This document shows, one piece after another, positions 32,375 to 43,410 of a stretch of DNA of 64,000 nt. Origin of the DNA: Anastatus disparis (Eukaryota; Arthropoda; Insecta; Hymenoptera; Eupelmidae); contig JAFFSR010000374.1 of the NCBI GenBank assembly GCA_017163975.1, forward strand, positions 419,501 through 483,500, given 5' to 3'. The notes under the pieces were generated by a model. That model worked only from the letters and a program-made list of their open reading frames with translations, was not told the origin of the DNA and ran no database searches. Made by a program: the position numbers and the translations under genes. Within the stretch, counting starts at the first letter, position 1. Each line of letters starts with the position of its first letter.

Positions 32375-33546
32375 CTAAAGCGAGTTAATAAAAACGTAGT
32401 AAAATACCTATTATCACATTTGAATGAATTAAAATCAATTTTCGAAAATTTTTTATGAAATCTCGAGGTTTGTGCCGCCATATTAGAGCCGCCATTTTGA
32501 ATTTTTAAAATCGCCACATTGCAAAAGAAAGTAGAGCATAAGACGAAAATTTTAAGCCCATACACGATTTTTTTAGTGATCTACAATTTTGGACAGAGCC
32601 ATTATCCGTTTGACGTGTATTGACATATATGTAAAAATATATATAAATATAATACATTAGTAATATATCGGCTTTGTTCCAAATGCTTCGATATATTTAT
32701 GCTGTTGTAAGCAGTAAGAGGGCGCGTACATAGTGGGCTAGTCAAATGGGTATAGAGATCTCTTATATTTGCGCTCGCAGCGCTGCTGTATTTTATTACT
32801 AATAATTTGTAGCAAAGTATATTTGCTGTCAGCTCATGTCCGCGGGGATATGTGAAGAAGTATATCCCTGGGGAAATACTCAATATGCTATAGTGAGTTA
32901 GAATACAGTTGAGATCTTCATTATGATGTGAGCGCCGATGTGTTTGGAAAGGATAGTAGTGTAAGCGTGAGAAGATAAACAGACGCGTTAGACGATCAGC
33001 GCCACATAGTAAAGTTCCGTGCTTATTCAAATTTTATAATGGTCCCTTTTGTATTTAATACGTTTTTATAAATATACATTAAATGAATAATGGTTCATGA
33101 TGATTTGTTAATTATAAAATTTAGAGTTAATAACGAAAATATAATCGCAGTAAAAGTGATGCAGTGAAAAAAATAAGATAAACATAACACTTGTAAAATT
33201 TTAAGAGAAATGAAAAAATTTTAAAACTTTCCAGTTACAAGTTTGTACATCCATATTTAAAAGTACAAACAAATATAACAGAAAAAAAGATTTTATAAAC
33301 AAATGTATCTATTATATTTAGTTAATCAAAGAAAAATATTAAAATAATTGTGAATTAAAAATTTGTGTATCCCAACGCAGTAAGTATTGCTTGCTTTGTT
33401 TATTGAAGCGTCACACGACAACATGTGGCGCTTATGTGCGCAGACGACCCTGTCTGTTCCACGCTTCTTTAGATTCTACGAAATTGCATCTTTCGCATTT
33501 CATAAATTTATCAAATATACATTGAAAGAATGTGAAAAATGTATTA
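32375..33546. other. Unassigned DNA with a 142-codon open frame
   Basis: The minus strand at 33030-32602 is open for 142 codons (MNKHGTLLCGADRLTRL...), in a locally GC-richer patch containing GAGGGCGCGTAC and CGCTCGCAGCGCTGC. No motif is seen and I do not call it a gene. The patch could be part of an unrecognised mobile element. The rest, up to 33546, is AT-rich with TTGTTTATTGAAGCGTCACACG near 33400. Confidence 0.35.
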
Positions 33547-33937
33547 AGACCAGGCCGGAGTAGAATCTGATACCGACCGAGTAACAATTGAGTTTTTTGT
33601 TATTTAGTCAAGTATTAATCGGTGTATCTTTAAATTAAAGGTTGAGCGCAATAAATATTATTATTATGAACATCTATGTATAAGAAAAAAAATTCTACCG
33701 CTTTGTTTTTGAGAAAAGTAAGGAACACCGAAGTAAAAGTTTATGTTTATAATATTTTCGCGTTCCTTACTTTTCTCAAAAACAAAGCGTTAGATTTTTT
33801 TTCTTGTGCATAAATATTTGTAATAATAATATATATCACGCTTAACCTTGAATTTGCAGATACACCGATTAATACTTAAGTAGATAACAAAAATCTCAAT
33901 TAAACAAGGACAGCGAATCTGGCCTGCTCTTAAATTA
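33547..33937. repeat. Fold-back element of ~390 bp
   Basis: The left arm (CTACCGCTTTGTTTTTGAGAAAAGTAAGGAAC near 33696; ATTAATCGGTGTATCT near 33613) pairs with the right arm (CGTTCCTTACTTTTCTCAAAAACAAAGCG at 33761; AGATACACCGATTAAT near 33860). The outer ends contain AGGCC-GA--AGAATCTG and its rough complement GCGAATCTGGCCT. A diverged copy lies at 22500-22735. It has no coding capacity. Confidence 0.85.
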
Positions 33938-33974
33938 TGTATTTATAATTTTATAGTTCCTTTAACAGCTTACA

Positions 33975-34177
33975 ACAGCATAAAATAATCTACGCAACAT
34001 GTGACATACGTCGGGAAAATATTCGCAGGGTTCAATGTTCTTTGCTTGAGCAGCAGAAAATCTCGATCGCGCAAGCGCGCCCTTGACTTTCTACTGTTCG
34101 CGCAAAAAACATTGACCCCTGCCAATATTATCCCTTCGTGCGTCACTTGTTGCGTATATTACTAATATATATATATA
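33975..34177. mobile_element. Fold-back MITE with GC-rich core, copy 1, plus (TA)n
   Basis: The left end CATAAAATAATCTACGCAAC and right end GTTGCGTATATTACTAA are joined by imperfect arms (ATATT-GCAGGGTTCAATGTT with AACATTGACCCCTGCCAATATT) around a core GATCGCGCAAGCGCGCCC at 34067-34084. (TA)n follows at 34156-34177 and touches the Helitron terminus. Two other copies (46136-46305, 61011-61210) share the CATAAAAT-AT end, the TTAGT-ATA end, the GCGC core and a flanking (TA)n. Confidence 0.75.
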
Positions 34178-35139
34178 CTAGGGGGGGTACCCCCTGCTCG
34201 CTCCGCTCACCAACCCCCTATTTGTTATTTAGGTTACATTATCTTTATTTTTTTATTTTTATCAACTGTAAAAAATATAATTATTAAAATATATTAAGTT
34301 ATACTCAAAAATATATTTAAATATTTATTACAAAACTATTTTTGTTTTCCTTATTTATATGATGTTATATAATAAAAGTTTTTATTGTTTATATAGAACC
34401 AATTTTCATAAATACTAATGTCTTATGAATGTCCGTAGCATTAATAAATTTTTGTTTTTTTACCTGAATTATTAAATTTATAAAGTTTGTATTATAAATA
34501 TATTTCTATATTTTCCACACCACCTAGTATTTTTAAATACCGAGGTATATATGTAGGTGCGTTTTTTTAGTGGTTTCCCCAGGAGGCCTATTTCCACTCA
34601 CATTTTTTAAAAATGTTTTTTTTTTAATAAATAAATAAAAAAAATAATTTTTTTATTTATATATTGAAAATAAAAAATAACATCTTTCAAATATGTTCGC
34701 TGAAATATAAAATATTAAAAATAATATGTATATTAAATTTAATATATTTAAATATACAAAAAAATATTACTTATACTTACTATTAAACAGTATTTAGAAA
34801 TTCAAAAATTTTTTTAATTCATAAATTTAGAATATTAAAAAAATTTTACCTATTTTTATTATGACTAAAAATTTTGAAAACAGAAATTTAAAAAATTTTT
34901 ATGTATTATCTTTTTTTTTTGTCAATACACTTAGACTTTTTTTCATCTTTTTGTTCTAATTTCTGTAAATATTATAAAATTATTTAATATAATTGTTTAT
35001 AAAATTTTATATAATTTTTTACTTACTTTTATAAATAAAAAATAATATTTCTGGAAAATACTTCTTGGAATTTTTATATGTAATATTAATTATATATACA
35101 TAATTCATACATATATTTTGTATAAAAATAAATTATTTT

Positions 35140-35376
35140 TTAGCATGTAAATTTTTGTTTCCTATTAGATTTCGTACTAAAATTTTTCTTACAATAAATA
35201 CATAATTCCTTTTTTTGTACGTGAGTTCTTTCATGTCTTCTGATATTTTTAATTTTAATAAATAAGCCACATGTTCTACAACTTATAGTTTTAATATGAA
35301 TTCTATTTATATGTATTTTTAAAAATTCAGATGTAGAATAAGAATTTTTGCAAAACGGGCATTGAAAGACATCCAT
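35140..35376 (-). CDS. Short C2H2 zinc-finger ORF in the Helitron
   Basis: The 78-codon frame starts MDVFQCPFCKNSYSTSEFLK. It has one complete C2H2 finger (CPFC...HINRIH), a second (CRTCGLFIKIKNIRRHERTH) and the start of a third (CIYCKKNF) that is cut off. The small (about 80 codons) frame is uninterrupted while the adjoining helicase is broken. A related, longer zinc-finger gene lies at 21842-22210 next to the other Helitron-like end. Such a protein would bind DNA or RNA. Any role in transposition is speculation. It could be the 5' part of a longer gene whose 3' part is lost. Confidence 0.6.
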   Translation of the reverse strand: MDVFQCPFCKNSYSTSEFLKIHINRIHIKTISCRTCGLFIKIKNIRRHERTHVQKKELCIYCKKNFSTKSNRKQKFTC

Positions 35377-36082
35377 TTTTCCTATTAATATTAAGTTTAA
35401 ACATTAATTTTCATCAAATAATAATTTTATAAAAAACTTGGGAAACATTTTAATTATATTTTATATATGGGGATTTATAATTTTATTTAAGTTTAATTTT
35501 ATTCTGTTTCTATTATATTTAAAAAAAATAAAATATAATAAGCATAACACATTTAATAATTTACATCAATGACTTTTTAGGGGTCCACCTTTGCTTTATT
35601 TGACATTTTCATTGATTGCAATTTTCTAATGTGAAAGAGAGAGAAAGAGAAAGAGTCTACTAACTCTTTACTTAGCTGCCTACCCGACACTGAAGTGGCT
35701 TTTGCCGATCGCTTGCTCTACGCACGCACTAATATTCACAGTAAAAAATTTGTTAGCTTTTGTCGACAAAAATCGCATCATGAGTAGCGCGGCTCTCGAA
35801 ACAGCTACCACTCCGATATTTTCGACTAATTACTTTCTGACAGCTATGCAGAAACTGTTTTAGCTTTCAATTTAATTTAAAACAAGTTTTACAAAAGAAA
35901 AAAATCTTTAATTTTAGTGGAATAAAAATAAAATACCCTTCAAGTGAATCAAATTTACACAAGAAAATGAAATTAGAAAATCAGTTAATCGTTAAAATTA
36001 AATGAAATGAATTAATAAAAATGGTAAGAATTTAAATAAATTATTTATTGAAAATTTCCGTCCAATCAATGTTATCTATTTT

Positions 36083-37566
36083 TTATGTATCATCTAAATT
36101 ATTTTGAATATAAATATTATTAAAAGTTTTACATCTTGACAAAGCAACGTACAATTGACCATGTAAAAACAATGGTCTTCTTATAAATAAGCCTACATTA
36201 TCGAAACTTTGACCTTGTGGTTTATTTATAGTTATTGCAAATGCTAATATAATTGGAAATTGTTTTTTGTAAAGAATAAATGGTAATGAAGAATTATTTC
36301 CTGTATTTAAAGTAATTTTTGGAATAAAAACTTTATTTCTTCTTTTATCGCCTGTTATTATTTCAGTTTCAATATTATGTTTATATAAATTTATAATTTT
36401 CAATCGTGTACCATTACATAATCCTTCCGATATACTTGAATTTCTTAACAAAATTACTATAGCATTAACTTTTAAATTAATTTATGAGATGGTCAACCTT
36501 CTTTAATTTTATTTAAAAATTATATTGGGTAATTCAAATAAATGTTATCATCAGTTTGATCAACACCTTTATGCGTAGCGTAATCAATACTATAATATGT
36601 TTCAGTTTTTCCATTTAATAAATTTAATACTTTTTTATTTAAATTATCAATATCTTCATTATGAGGAGCTAATATAATTTTTTCTTTGCAACAATTTTTA
36701 TTAATATTTAAATAAATTTTAGAACAAATATCGTTAGTTTGTAATTTGTTTGGAATTATGAAAGGGTTTATTTTGCCATCACCAATTTGTAATAGAAATG
36801 AAGCAAATTTTTTATTTTTAGATCGAATATTTTTTTGTTAATTTTAATATACTAAAAAATTGCCATAAATATGAACTTTTTATTGTTTCTTCTATAATTG
36901 AATTTTTATTTCCATGTTTAACAACTGGTAAAATTTGTCGAAAATCCCCACCTAAAATAATTAATTTTCCACCAAAAAGAAAATTACTATTACAAACATC
37001 TTTTAATGTATTATTAACTTTTTCTAATGCTTTTTTGGAATCATTGATCCTTCATCCCATATTATTATATCAGCTTCTCTTAATTTTTTTTTATCTGATT
37101 GTAATTCTAAAAATGCATTTTTAATTGTATTTAAATTTAAAGGTGATCTAAAAGTCTTATGACTTGTCATTCCTTTAGGTAATAAAGTAGATGCAATACC
37201 AGTCCAAGCCATAGACAAAATTTTTTTATTAATTGATATAAAATAAAATATTAAAGTCTTATATAAAAAAGTTTTTCCTGTTCCTCCAGGACCATCGATA
37301 AAATATATTTTTTTATTATCTTTTTTAGTTAAAATTTCAAAAATTAATTTTTGTTCATCGTTTAATTTATTATACATTAATTAAAAATTTTTTTTTGCTT
37401 CCTATTTCATCATGATGATTATTGTTCAAAGTAATTGAATTTATTTTTGGTTCAGGTAAACCAAAATCTTTACAAGATATATATTCATTAATAAAAATAT
37501 TATGAAGTTCAAATAAAGCATTATTTTCTTTTTTTTCATTAAAATCTTCAACAAAATAATTAGTAG
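36083..37566 (-). pseudogene. Helitron Pif1-like helicase with frameshifts
   Basis: Read on the minus strand: an N-terminal segment YFVEDFNEKKENNALFELHN with CKDFGLPEPKI, then LNDEQKLIFEIL, Walker A IDGPGGTGKTFLYKTL (about 37300), WTGIASTLLPKGMTSHKTF, Walker B IIIWDEGSM (about 37045), GGDFRQILPVVKHGN (36915), PHNEDIDNLNKKVLNLLNG, LCNGTRLKI, FAITINKPQGQSFDNVG and VALSRCKTFNNIYI. These are the superfamily 1B motifs I to VI of Pif1 as found in the helicase half of Helitron RepHel proteins, which unwinds DNA during rolling-circle transfer. Frameshifts lie near 37035, near 36845 and between about 36490 and 36450. No Rep domain (HUH motif) is found upstream. Confidence 0.9.
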
Positions 37567-37750
37567 TGGAGGTTGGCGCGCTTGCGCACAGGGGGCTTGC
37601 GGAATTTCCATTTTACCATGTTTGATGTCATTTATTCTTTTAAGCAATAATTGTACATTTTATAAAATTTATCATAAAAATTACTAACTTAATATGTTTG
37701 TTCTATATATTTAAAGTAAAAGCAGTAGGTGCAAACAATAAAAATTAGCA
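37561..37750. repeat. ~190 bp dispersed repeat, copy 1, cutting the helicase gene
   Basis: It starts TAGTAGTGGAGGTTGGCGCG and ends AACAATAAAAATTAGCA, nearly identical to 38050-38242. Near the left end is a small GC-rich hairpin (GCGCTTGCGC). On the minus strand it ends hairpin-CCAACCTCCACTACTAA-T, which could be a Helitron-type 3' end (CTRR then T). The helicase reading frame stops where this repeat starts. Confidence 0.82.
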
Positions 37751-38049
37751 CAGACTTTCTCTGTCTCACTCTTATACTCACACATCAAGCATAAAAATCT
37801 ACGTTGTGCTGTGCAACTCACAACGAAGATGGATATATGCGTATACTATATCATAGTATACGAGTAATTTTTTATCCTCGTTACAAGTGGTACACTTGAT
37901 TCATTAGATACCCATTATAAAATAATTCAAAGTAATAATCAGAATATCAAAAAACATTGATCTAATTTAAAATATAAAAATTATAATGTTAAAAGAACAT
38001 TTTGAATTTAAAATAATTTCAATGAATTAATATGTTTTACAGTTTCACT
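37751..38049. other. Spacer between the two repeat copies
   Basis: AT-rich with a short palindrome ATACTATATCATAGTATACG near 37848. No gene seen. Confidence 0.5.
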
Positions 38050-38242
38050 TAGTAGTGGAGGTTGGCGCGCTTACGCTCAGGAGGCTTGCAAAATTTCCAT
38101 TTTACCATGTTTGATATCATTTATTCTTTTAAACAATAATTGTATAAAATTTTATAAAATTTATCATAAAAATTATTAACTTAATATGTTTGTTCTATAT
38201 ATTTAAAGTAAAAGCAGTAGGTGCAAACAATAAAAATTAGCA
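38050..38242. repeat. ~190 bp dispersed repeat, copy 2
   Basis: Same orientation as copy 1 and only about 10% different by eye. The GC hairpin is changed to GCGCTTACGC. Its left flank is TTCACT against AATAAT in copy 1, and the right flanks also differ, so the ends of the unit are well defined. Confidence 0.82.
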
Positions 38243-38483
38243 AGAAGCTTTTTAAATGATGGAATTTGAATGAAATTGAGGATCAAAGAAGATGAGCTAA
38301 GGAGCAGCTAAGGAAGAGGAACAAAAACGTAAAATAAGTTAAAATAACACAAAAAAAAGATAAAATTTGAGGATTCACCTGAGGAGGAGCAAAAATGACC
38401 TAAAATAACGTAAAAATAACGGAAAAAAGTGATGGATTTTTTGAGGAAGAGAAAAGGAAGAGAAAATGAAGGCATGAGCCACA

Positions 38484-38699
38484 TGCAGCAAGCGACAAGT
38501 ATATTACATAAGATTTTGTCGTTTATCAATAGGATTGATAACTAGCACAATCGGAGTTTGCTGTATAATATATAGTAAATTATATAGTTTCAGCGACTTC
38601 GCATAAAATTAAATTTAAAGACTTAGTTAAAATTCATATTAAATTAATAATCAATTAAACGGTAATTCTTTTTTTGTAACGGACAAAATAACCGTTACA
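38484..38699 (+). repeat. 5' LTR of the first LTR retrotransposon
   Basis: 216 bp from TGCAGCAAGCGACAAG to AACCGTTACA, TG...CA as in LTRs, closely matching 44905-45123. Three bases downstream lies TGGCGCTCAACG (38703-38714), a good primer-binding site of the TGGCGCC-type that pairs with the 3' end of a lysine-like tRNA. Confidence 0.78.
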
Positions 38700-38714
38700 A
38701 AATGGCGCTCAACG

Positions 38715-40118
38715 AATAGATGCGTCAACGGGATCAGGCTTGTACGCGTCGTCTAATAAATAGAAATTTGCAAATAGCGTCGACGCAAACAGACTTCGCG
38801 TTGTTCATAAAGGATTTTATATCAAAGATGGCGTTTAGCTATGGTTAAAGTTTGATATTCAAAATAGCACGTATCAAGAATTTTTTTTTCTTTTTGAAAA
38901 GCAAAATTATTTTCAATCAAAGATAAATAAATTTAGAATTAACGTTAAATTTTTTTTACGTTTCGAAAAATAAAATTAATATTAAATTGCCTTGTTTTTT
39001 TCAGAAAATAAAATAGTAGGAAATTTCTCGAAAAATTGCTAGGTATTAATTGAAATTTTTTTGTCGTTAAGCTGTTACAAATTTTTGTCCCTTCGTGTCC
39101 CAGCGAGAAATCCTATTTCTTTGCTTAACACGCAGATATTCTCGCGCTTCAATAGCATAGTGACAGAAACAAAAGATATAGTTCTGTGTGCCTTATAGGT
39201 CGCTTTATGTGAAAAAGCGAACAGGCAGTCGAGATTTTATAAGAATTAGAATAGTGCGTTGTTGTGTATAGTCCTCTTACCGATCAGGTCGTTAATAATA
39301 ACTTATAAATTTTTATGGTGAGAGAGAGATATTAATTTCAACTAACGAGGAAGTTGGAATTAAATTAATTGAAAAATAACCCTTCAATATAAGATAATTC
39401 AGTATTATTAACATTAAAAATTTTTTTTGTATTTTGATATAATATTTAATTGAATAAAAATTAAAATTTCTCATACATATTAAAGGGCCACAATTTTTTT
39501 TTTCTTATATAATAAGTAAAGTGTCAAAATTTAAATTTTTATTTTTACACGTAGTAAAATTTTTAATTTTTTCTCTCTCATCAACGACTGCCAACTCGTA
39601 GGGCAGCAATCGAATGGCGCTGTGTGTGTGGAGAAAATTTAGAATTTTCTCGAAGACTTTAAATCAAAATTGATTTTTACATTACACGTTAGATACACAT
39701 GTATAATAAATAAATTGTCCTTACACAGTTAGGTGTACATTTTTAACAAAAGTTTAAGAACGCACAGATTTTCGGATTTAGTTATACATGTTAATATTTT
39801 GTATTTTAAATTGACTAATATTGCAAGATTTTGTTTAGTGATATATGGCATTTTTAATTTGATAAATTATTGTAATTACTGGAAATTCTAGTATAAATCC
39901 AAAAATTAAAACAGTTAATTTTTAATATATATACATATTTAGTGAAGTTTTTCTGTCACGTTGTGTATATGGTTTTAATATAACCATATGCAAACGATCA
40001 GTAATATATAATTTTCTTTATAAAATAAACGTGCGTGCACACACACAGCGACCGTTAGTGAAACTGCGTGCGACTAGTATAAATAGAAAATATAGTAAGA
40101 AAGAAGATATTTATCAAG
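38715..40118. other. Leader region of the retrotransposon
   Basis: 1.4 kb without a coding frame between the primer-binding site and gag. It holds AT-rich stretches, a GC-richer block near 39100-39300 and CGTGCGTGCACACACACAGCG near 40030. Confidence 0.5.
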
Positions 40119-42088
40119 ATGGCTACACAACAGATAACGGTCAACAAAAATCACAAAGCTGCCACTATAAAAGTCTATAAATGGGCAACATGCTTGTCAG
40201 AAGATGACCTAATAGATTCGCTTCAAACATTAGAATTGAAGCAAGAAGGGTTACTTTTCGAATAGTCACACCGATTAGTGCAATGGCTGTTAGGCAATTA
40301 TACGGCAGTGGACTTCGAACAGACTAACCCTGAAGAAAGCGAAATGACGACGCGACAACGCCGCCTTGCGGTCAGGAGAGAGTTCATCGAAAGAACTACT
40401 TTTAAGAAGACAGGATCTACGATCTATGATGATAACGTGGATCTGAACGAAGAACATCCACTCACCGTATTGCGTAATGATGAAACGGTGGTGAAAAATT
40501 TAAATGCTACGTTAAGCAATATTACGCAAAACGAAAGGCGTAACGATCAGGTGGTACTTGAGAATCCCAACGTGCAACAAAGAAGTGAAATAGCACTAGA
40601 CGTCTCTAACGTACTAAGAGAACTGATAAATTATCTTACCGCCATGCACAACCAGATGAAAGAGGTGTCTTCTAGGATGGAAGGAATGTCAACTACAGTG
40701 AATTCTTTAGCACAAAAAGTTGAAGTACTTTCGACACCAAGATCCTCAAGCACACATCTGTTCGATCAGGCCGCAGGTGGGGAAACACTTAGTCAAGAAA
40801 ACCACCAAGCAAATAAAAGTTATGAACAGAACGTGGCTTTTCGTGATACATTTAGTATACACTACAATAATAGTAGTAGCCCATTAAATAGCCAAGCAAA
40901 CAACAATGCAGGTACAGATCAGCAAAATTATAGAAACCGTGATAATTTGCCAACTGGTACGGCAGGAGCACGAACAGTCGAGGGGGGAGGGACCCCTCAC
41001 ACTGCAAACAGTGCGATGGATAACGCTAATCTGACCAGGCAGAGTGACCTTCCAGCAAATGCAAATAAAAATACAGACGTAGGTCACATAGTGCGCCGCT
41101 GGAATGTTACATTTTCTGGTGAGCAAGGCCAAAGTATAGACCTCTTTCTAACTAGAGTTGAGGAGTGTCGAGCGCTGGCTAAACTTAGCGAAAGTGATTT
41201 ATTATCCTCTCTCTCCGAACTGTTATCAGACGTAGCAGCCACGTGGTATAGAAATAATAGACATTCGTGGAACACGTGGGCTCAATTTAAAGAAGCTGCA
41301 TTACGATGGTATGGATATAGCAGACGTTTTCAACAGAGATTGTTAGCAGAAGCTAATGCACGTACACAAGGCAAAGATGAGCCTGTACGAGATTATATTA
41401 TATGCTTACAATCTATAATTTTAAAACAAGTTCCGTTACCTGATATTAATCAGCAGCTTGATTTATTGCACCGTAACCTCTTACCAGAAATTCAATGTAT
41501 GGTTAGAAGAGATGAAATTACGGACATCGAATCTTTGTTAGAAAAAACTGTAGAAGCTAAATTGATACTCGAGGTGGAGAGAGTCTATAGACCACCTCCT
41601 CCACCCGAACAGTCATTGTTACCTGACGTAGCTTATAGGCCAACGAATAAGGTCAGAGATAATGAAGTACAAATAGCAGCAATACAGGAGGAACATGCTG
41701 CTGATGATCAAGCTAACATAGTCAAAATGTTGAGTGCATTAATGACTCAGTTGACTAAACTTACTGAGGCGTTTGAAAAGCAGCAGAGGTTTAGCGAGAA
41801 CAACGTACAAGGACCTGCACCGCTTAAATTGCCTCGAAGAAAGTCTGCTAAACTTCAAAGGAATTGTAAGAAACGAAAACCTTCGCAAGATGACAGTAAT
41901 TTGAGACAGCAGAGCCAACAGCAAAAGGATAGTTCTTCAGAAGATTGAAATCAAACAAAACCAGGTCAAGAAAACCAGAAAGGTTCGAAAAATCCAAAAC
42001 GTAACCGTGAATGTTATCGGTGTGGATTACCTGGATACACTATCTGGTCCTGCCCTATGTGTGTGGGAAAAGGACCAGGAAATGAGTA
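40119..42088 (+). pseudogene. gag: Retrotransposon Gag
   Basis: The frame starts at ATG 40119 (MATQQITVNKNHKAATIKVY) and is interrupted by TAG at 40263-40265. It is then open to TGA at 41946-41948 and continues to a CCHC-like zinc knuckle with CYRCGLPGYTIWSC and a stop at 42086-42088. The middle is Asn/Gln-rich and probably unstructured. From about 41090 the retrotransposon gag fold follows: VRRWNVTFSGEQGQSIDLFL, AATWYRNNRHSWNTWAQFKE, YIICLQSI and LLEKTVEAKLILE. A polyproline PPPPPEQ is near 41600. Gag forms the particle and binds the element RNA. In the knuckle the expected His is Tyr, so zinc binding may be lost. Confidence 0.85.
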
Positions 42089-42199
42089 GATGAGGTACCT
42101 ACCGTTCCCAGTGAGGCTTATGAGACCTCAGAACCTTCCACTAGAAAGGTGTTAGATAAAAATCTACCTGAAGACTTAGTAGAAACACAAGTTGAGTCT

Positions 42200-42625
42200 C
42201 ACACTTGTCAAGTTGAGACAAGCGAACAGGTAGAGCTGAATCAGCCTGAAATCGACGATGAAGCTCGATGATGGCTCCCGGTAGTAATCGGAGATCACTG
42301 AATAAGGGCTCTGTATGACCCAGGTGCATCACGCATGGTCATAAACTCTCTAGGATTACAGCTAGCAGTAGCCTGTAATGTACCTTTAATACCAGCTGCA
42401 GGTAGATTGGTTAAAGTAGCAGATGGTAAATCCTGCTCACTAGTAGGTTATGTTGACCTTCCTTTCACTGTAGGCGGAATCACCAAAATGATTCGCTGTG
42501 CGATCATGCCTAGCTTAAATGAAGAATGTTATATAGGAGGCAACTTCGTACGAGCATTTAGAGCTATTTTCGATCCTTATGAAAATAAGTTTTCTTTCAA
42601 AGGTACTAATGTAAAGGTAAATTAA
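42200..42625 (+). pseudogene. Retroviral-type aspartic protease of the same element
   Basis: Around in-frame stops at 42270-42272 and 42300-42302 the frame reads RALYDPGASRMVINSLGLQL, then AAGRLVKVADG, a hydrophobic strand DLPFTVGG, and CYIGGNFVRAFRAIFDP. D-P-G-A replaces the usual D-S/T-G-A at the active site. The ALYDPGAS and IGGNF (flap and psi-loop) positions identify the family, which cuts Gag-Pol in retroelements. The reading frame ends at 42623-42625. Confidence 0.78.
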
Positions 42626-42639
42626 GAAGTTGCTGCTTT

Positions 42640-42970
42640 TAAACAACTGTACATTGGAAAAATAGAAACAGTTGGTTTAGCTGATGTTTCAGCAGCTGCT
42701 CAGGCTTGTGTAAAAAGTTTGGTTGCAGCTAGAGCAAAAGCAACTCATGAAATAGATGATTTAGTGTGCAAGAGAAATAAAATACTCTCTCCAGCTGCTC
42801 AAGACATAGCCAATAAGTTTGCACCAAAAGTTGGTACATATGTCGTTACAGCTAAATCTAGATTAAATACACATAGGTTGCCAGACAAGGATGGTAATCC
42901 GTATAGTACGATTCATGGAGAGCAATTGAAAGTATATATCGCAAGGCAAGAAGATGATTTGCAACCTTAA
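42640..42970 (+). pseudogene. Post-integrase chromatin-binding-like segment joined to the protease by deletion
   Basis: KIETVGLADVSAAAQ is followed by an Arg/Lys-rich stretch and by LVCKRNKILSPAAQDIANKF, GTYVVTAKSRLNTHRL and GEQLKVYIARQ. The second gypsy element here has the same organisation at its integrase C-terminus (RRNHALSSASDKFAAKL...VNDLKRYIPPRR at 53360). Protease therefore passes directly to the end of pol within about 100 bp, which shows an internal deletion of RT, RNase H and integrase core near 42715. Confidence 0.65.
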
Positions 42971-43410
42971 CCACCGTTGGAATCAATGTGTGCGAATGAG
43001 ACGACGAGCGACCCGTCTCTTGCGAGCGATGCAACTCCGTGTGCCAACGGAGGGTCGGACTCAGACTGCGTGCGACCGCCTGCGAGCGGTGATTCTCCCT
43101 AAATCGAGAAACCGAATAGAAAGCGAGGTCATTCGCGTGAAAGAATTGTCGTCGTAACGCGAACTATAGAGCATAGGCGTCAAGCTGAGTTCGAACCGAT
43201 CAGGCAAAAACGTAGTAGACCTAAAGGTTCTACCCATGTAAAGCGTAGCGAAAGGATAGTAGTTTGTTCACTGGGAAAAACGCGTGTTCAACGAAAATTA
43301 TTTCGTGATAGAAAATCGTAAGTGTTAACATTGCTTGGGACAATAATTGCATACCTACCGCGCGATAGGCAGAGCAGCCAAACCAGGTTATGCTGCGTCT
43401 GGCGGAGGGG

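Larger units (their letters stand above)
34178..37566 (-). mobile_element. Helitron, minus strand, 5' part missing
   Basis: The 3' terminus on the minus strand is a GGGGG-TACC-CCCCC hairpin followed by CTAG (34178-34181) and T, the Helitron hallmark. Upstream come the GGTTGGTGAGCGGAGCGAGC motif, CACACCACC at 34520, a GTGG...CCACT hairpin-like element with CCCCAGGAGGCC at 34575, a zinc-finger ORF (35376-35140) and the helicase (37566-36083). The Rep nuclease domain that should precede the helicase is absent: the coding sequence stops at the repeat at 37561. The copy is therefore defective. Confidence 0.82.

Noticed and set aside
32602..33030. 142-codon minus-strand frame
   Set aside because: Composition and lack of motifs suggest a chance frame in a GC-richer patch.
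39100..39310. 5' LTR of the first Gypsy element placed just before gag
   Set aside because: No counterpart of TGTAACGG-type sequence was found here, and the pair at 38484 and 44905 with a primer-binding site fits better.
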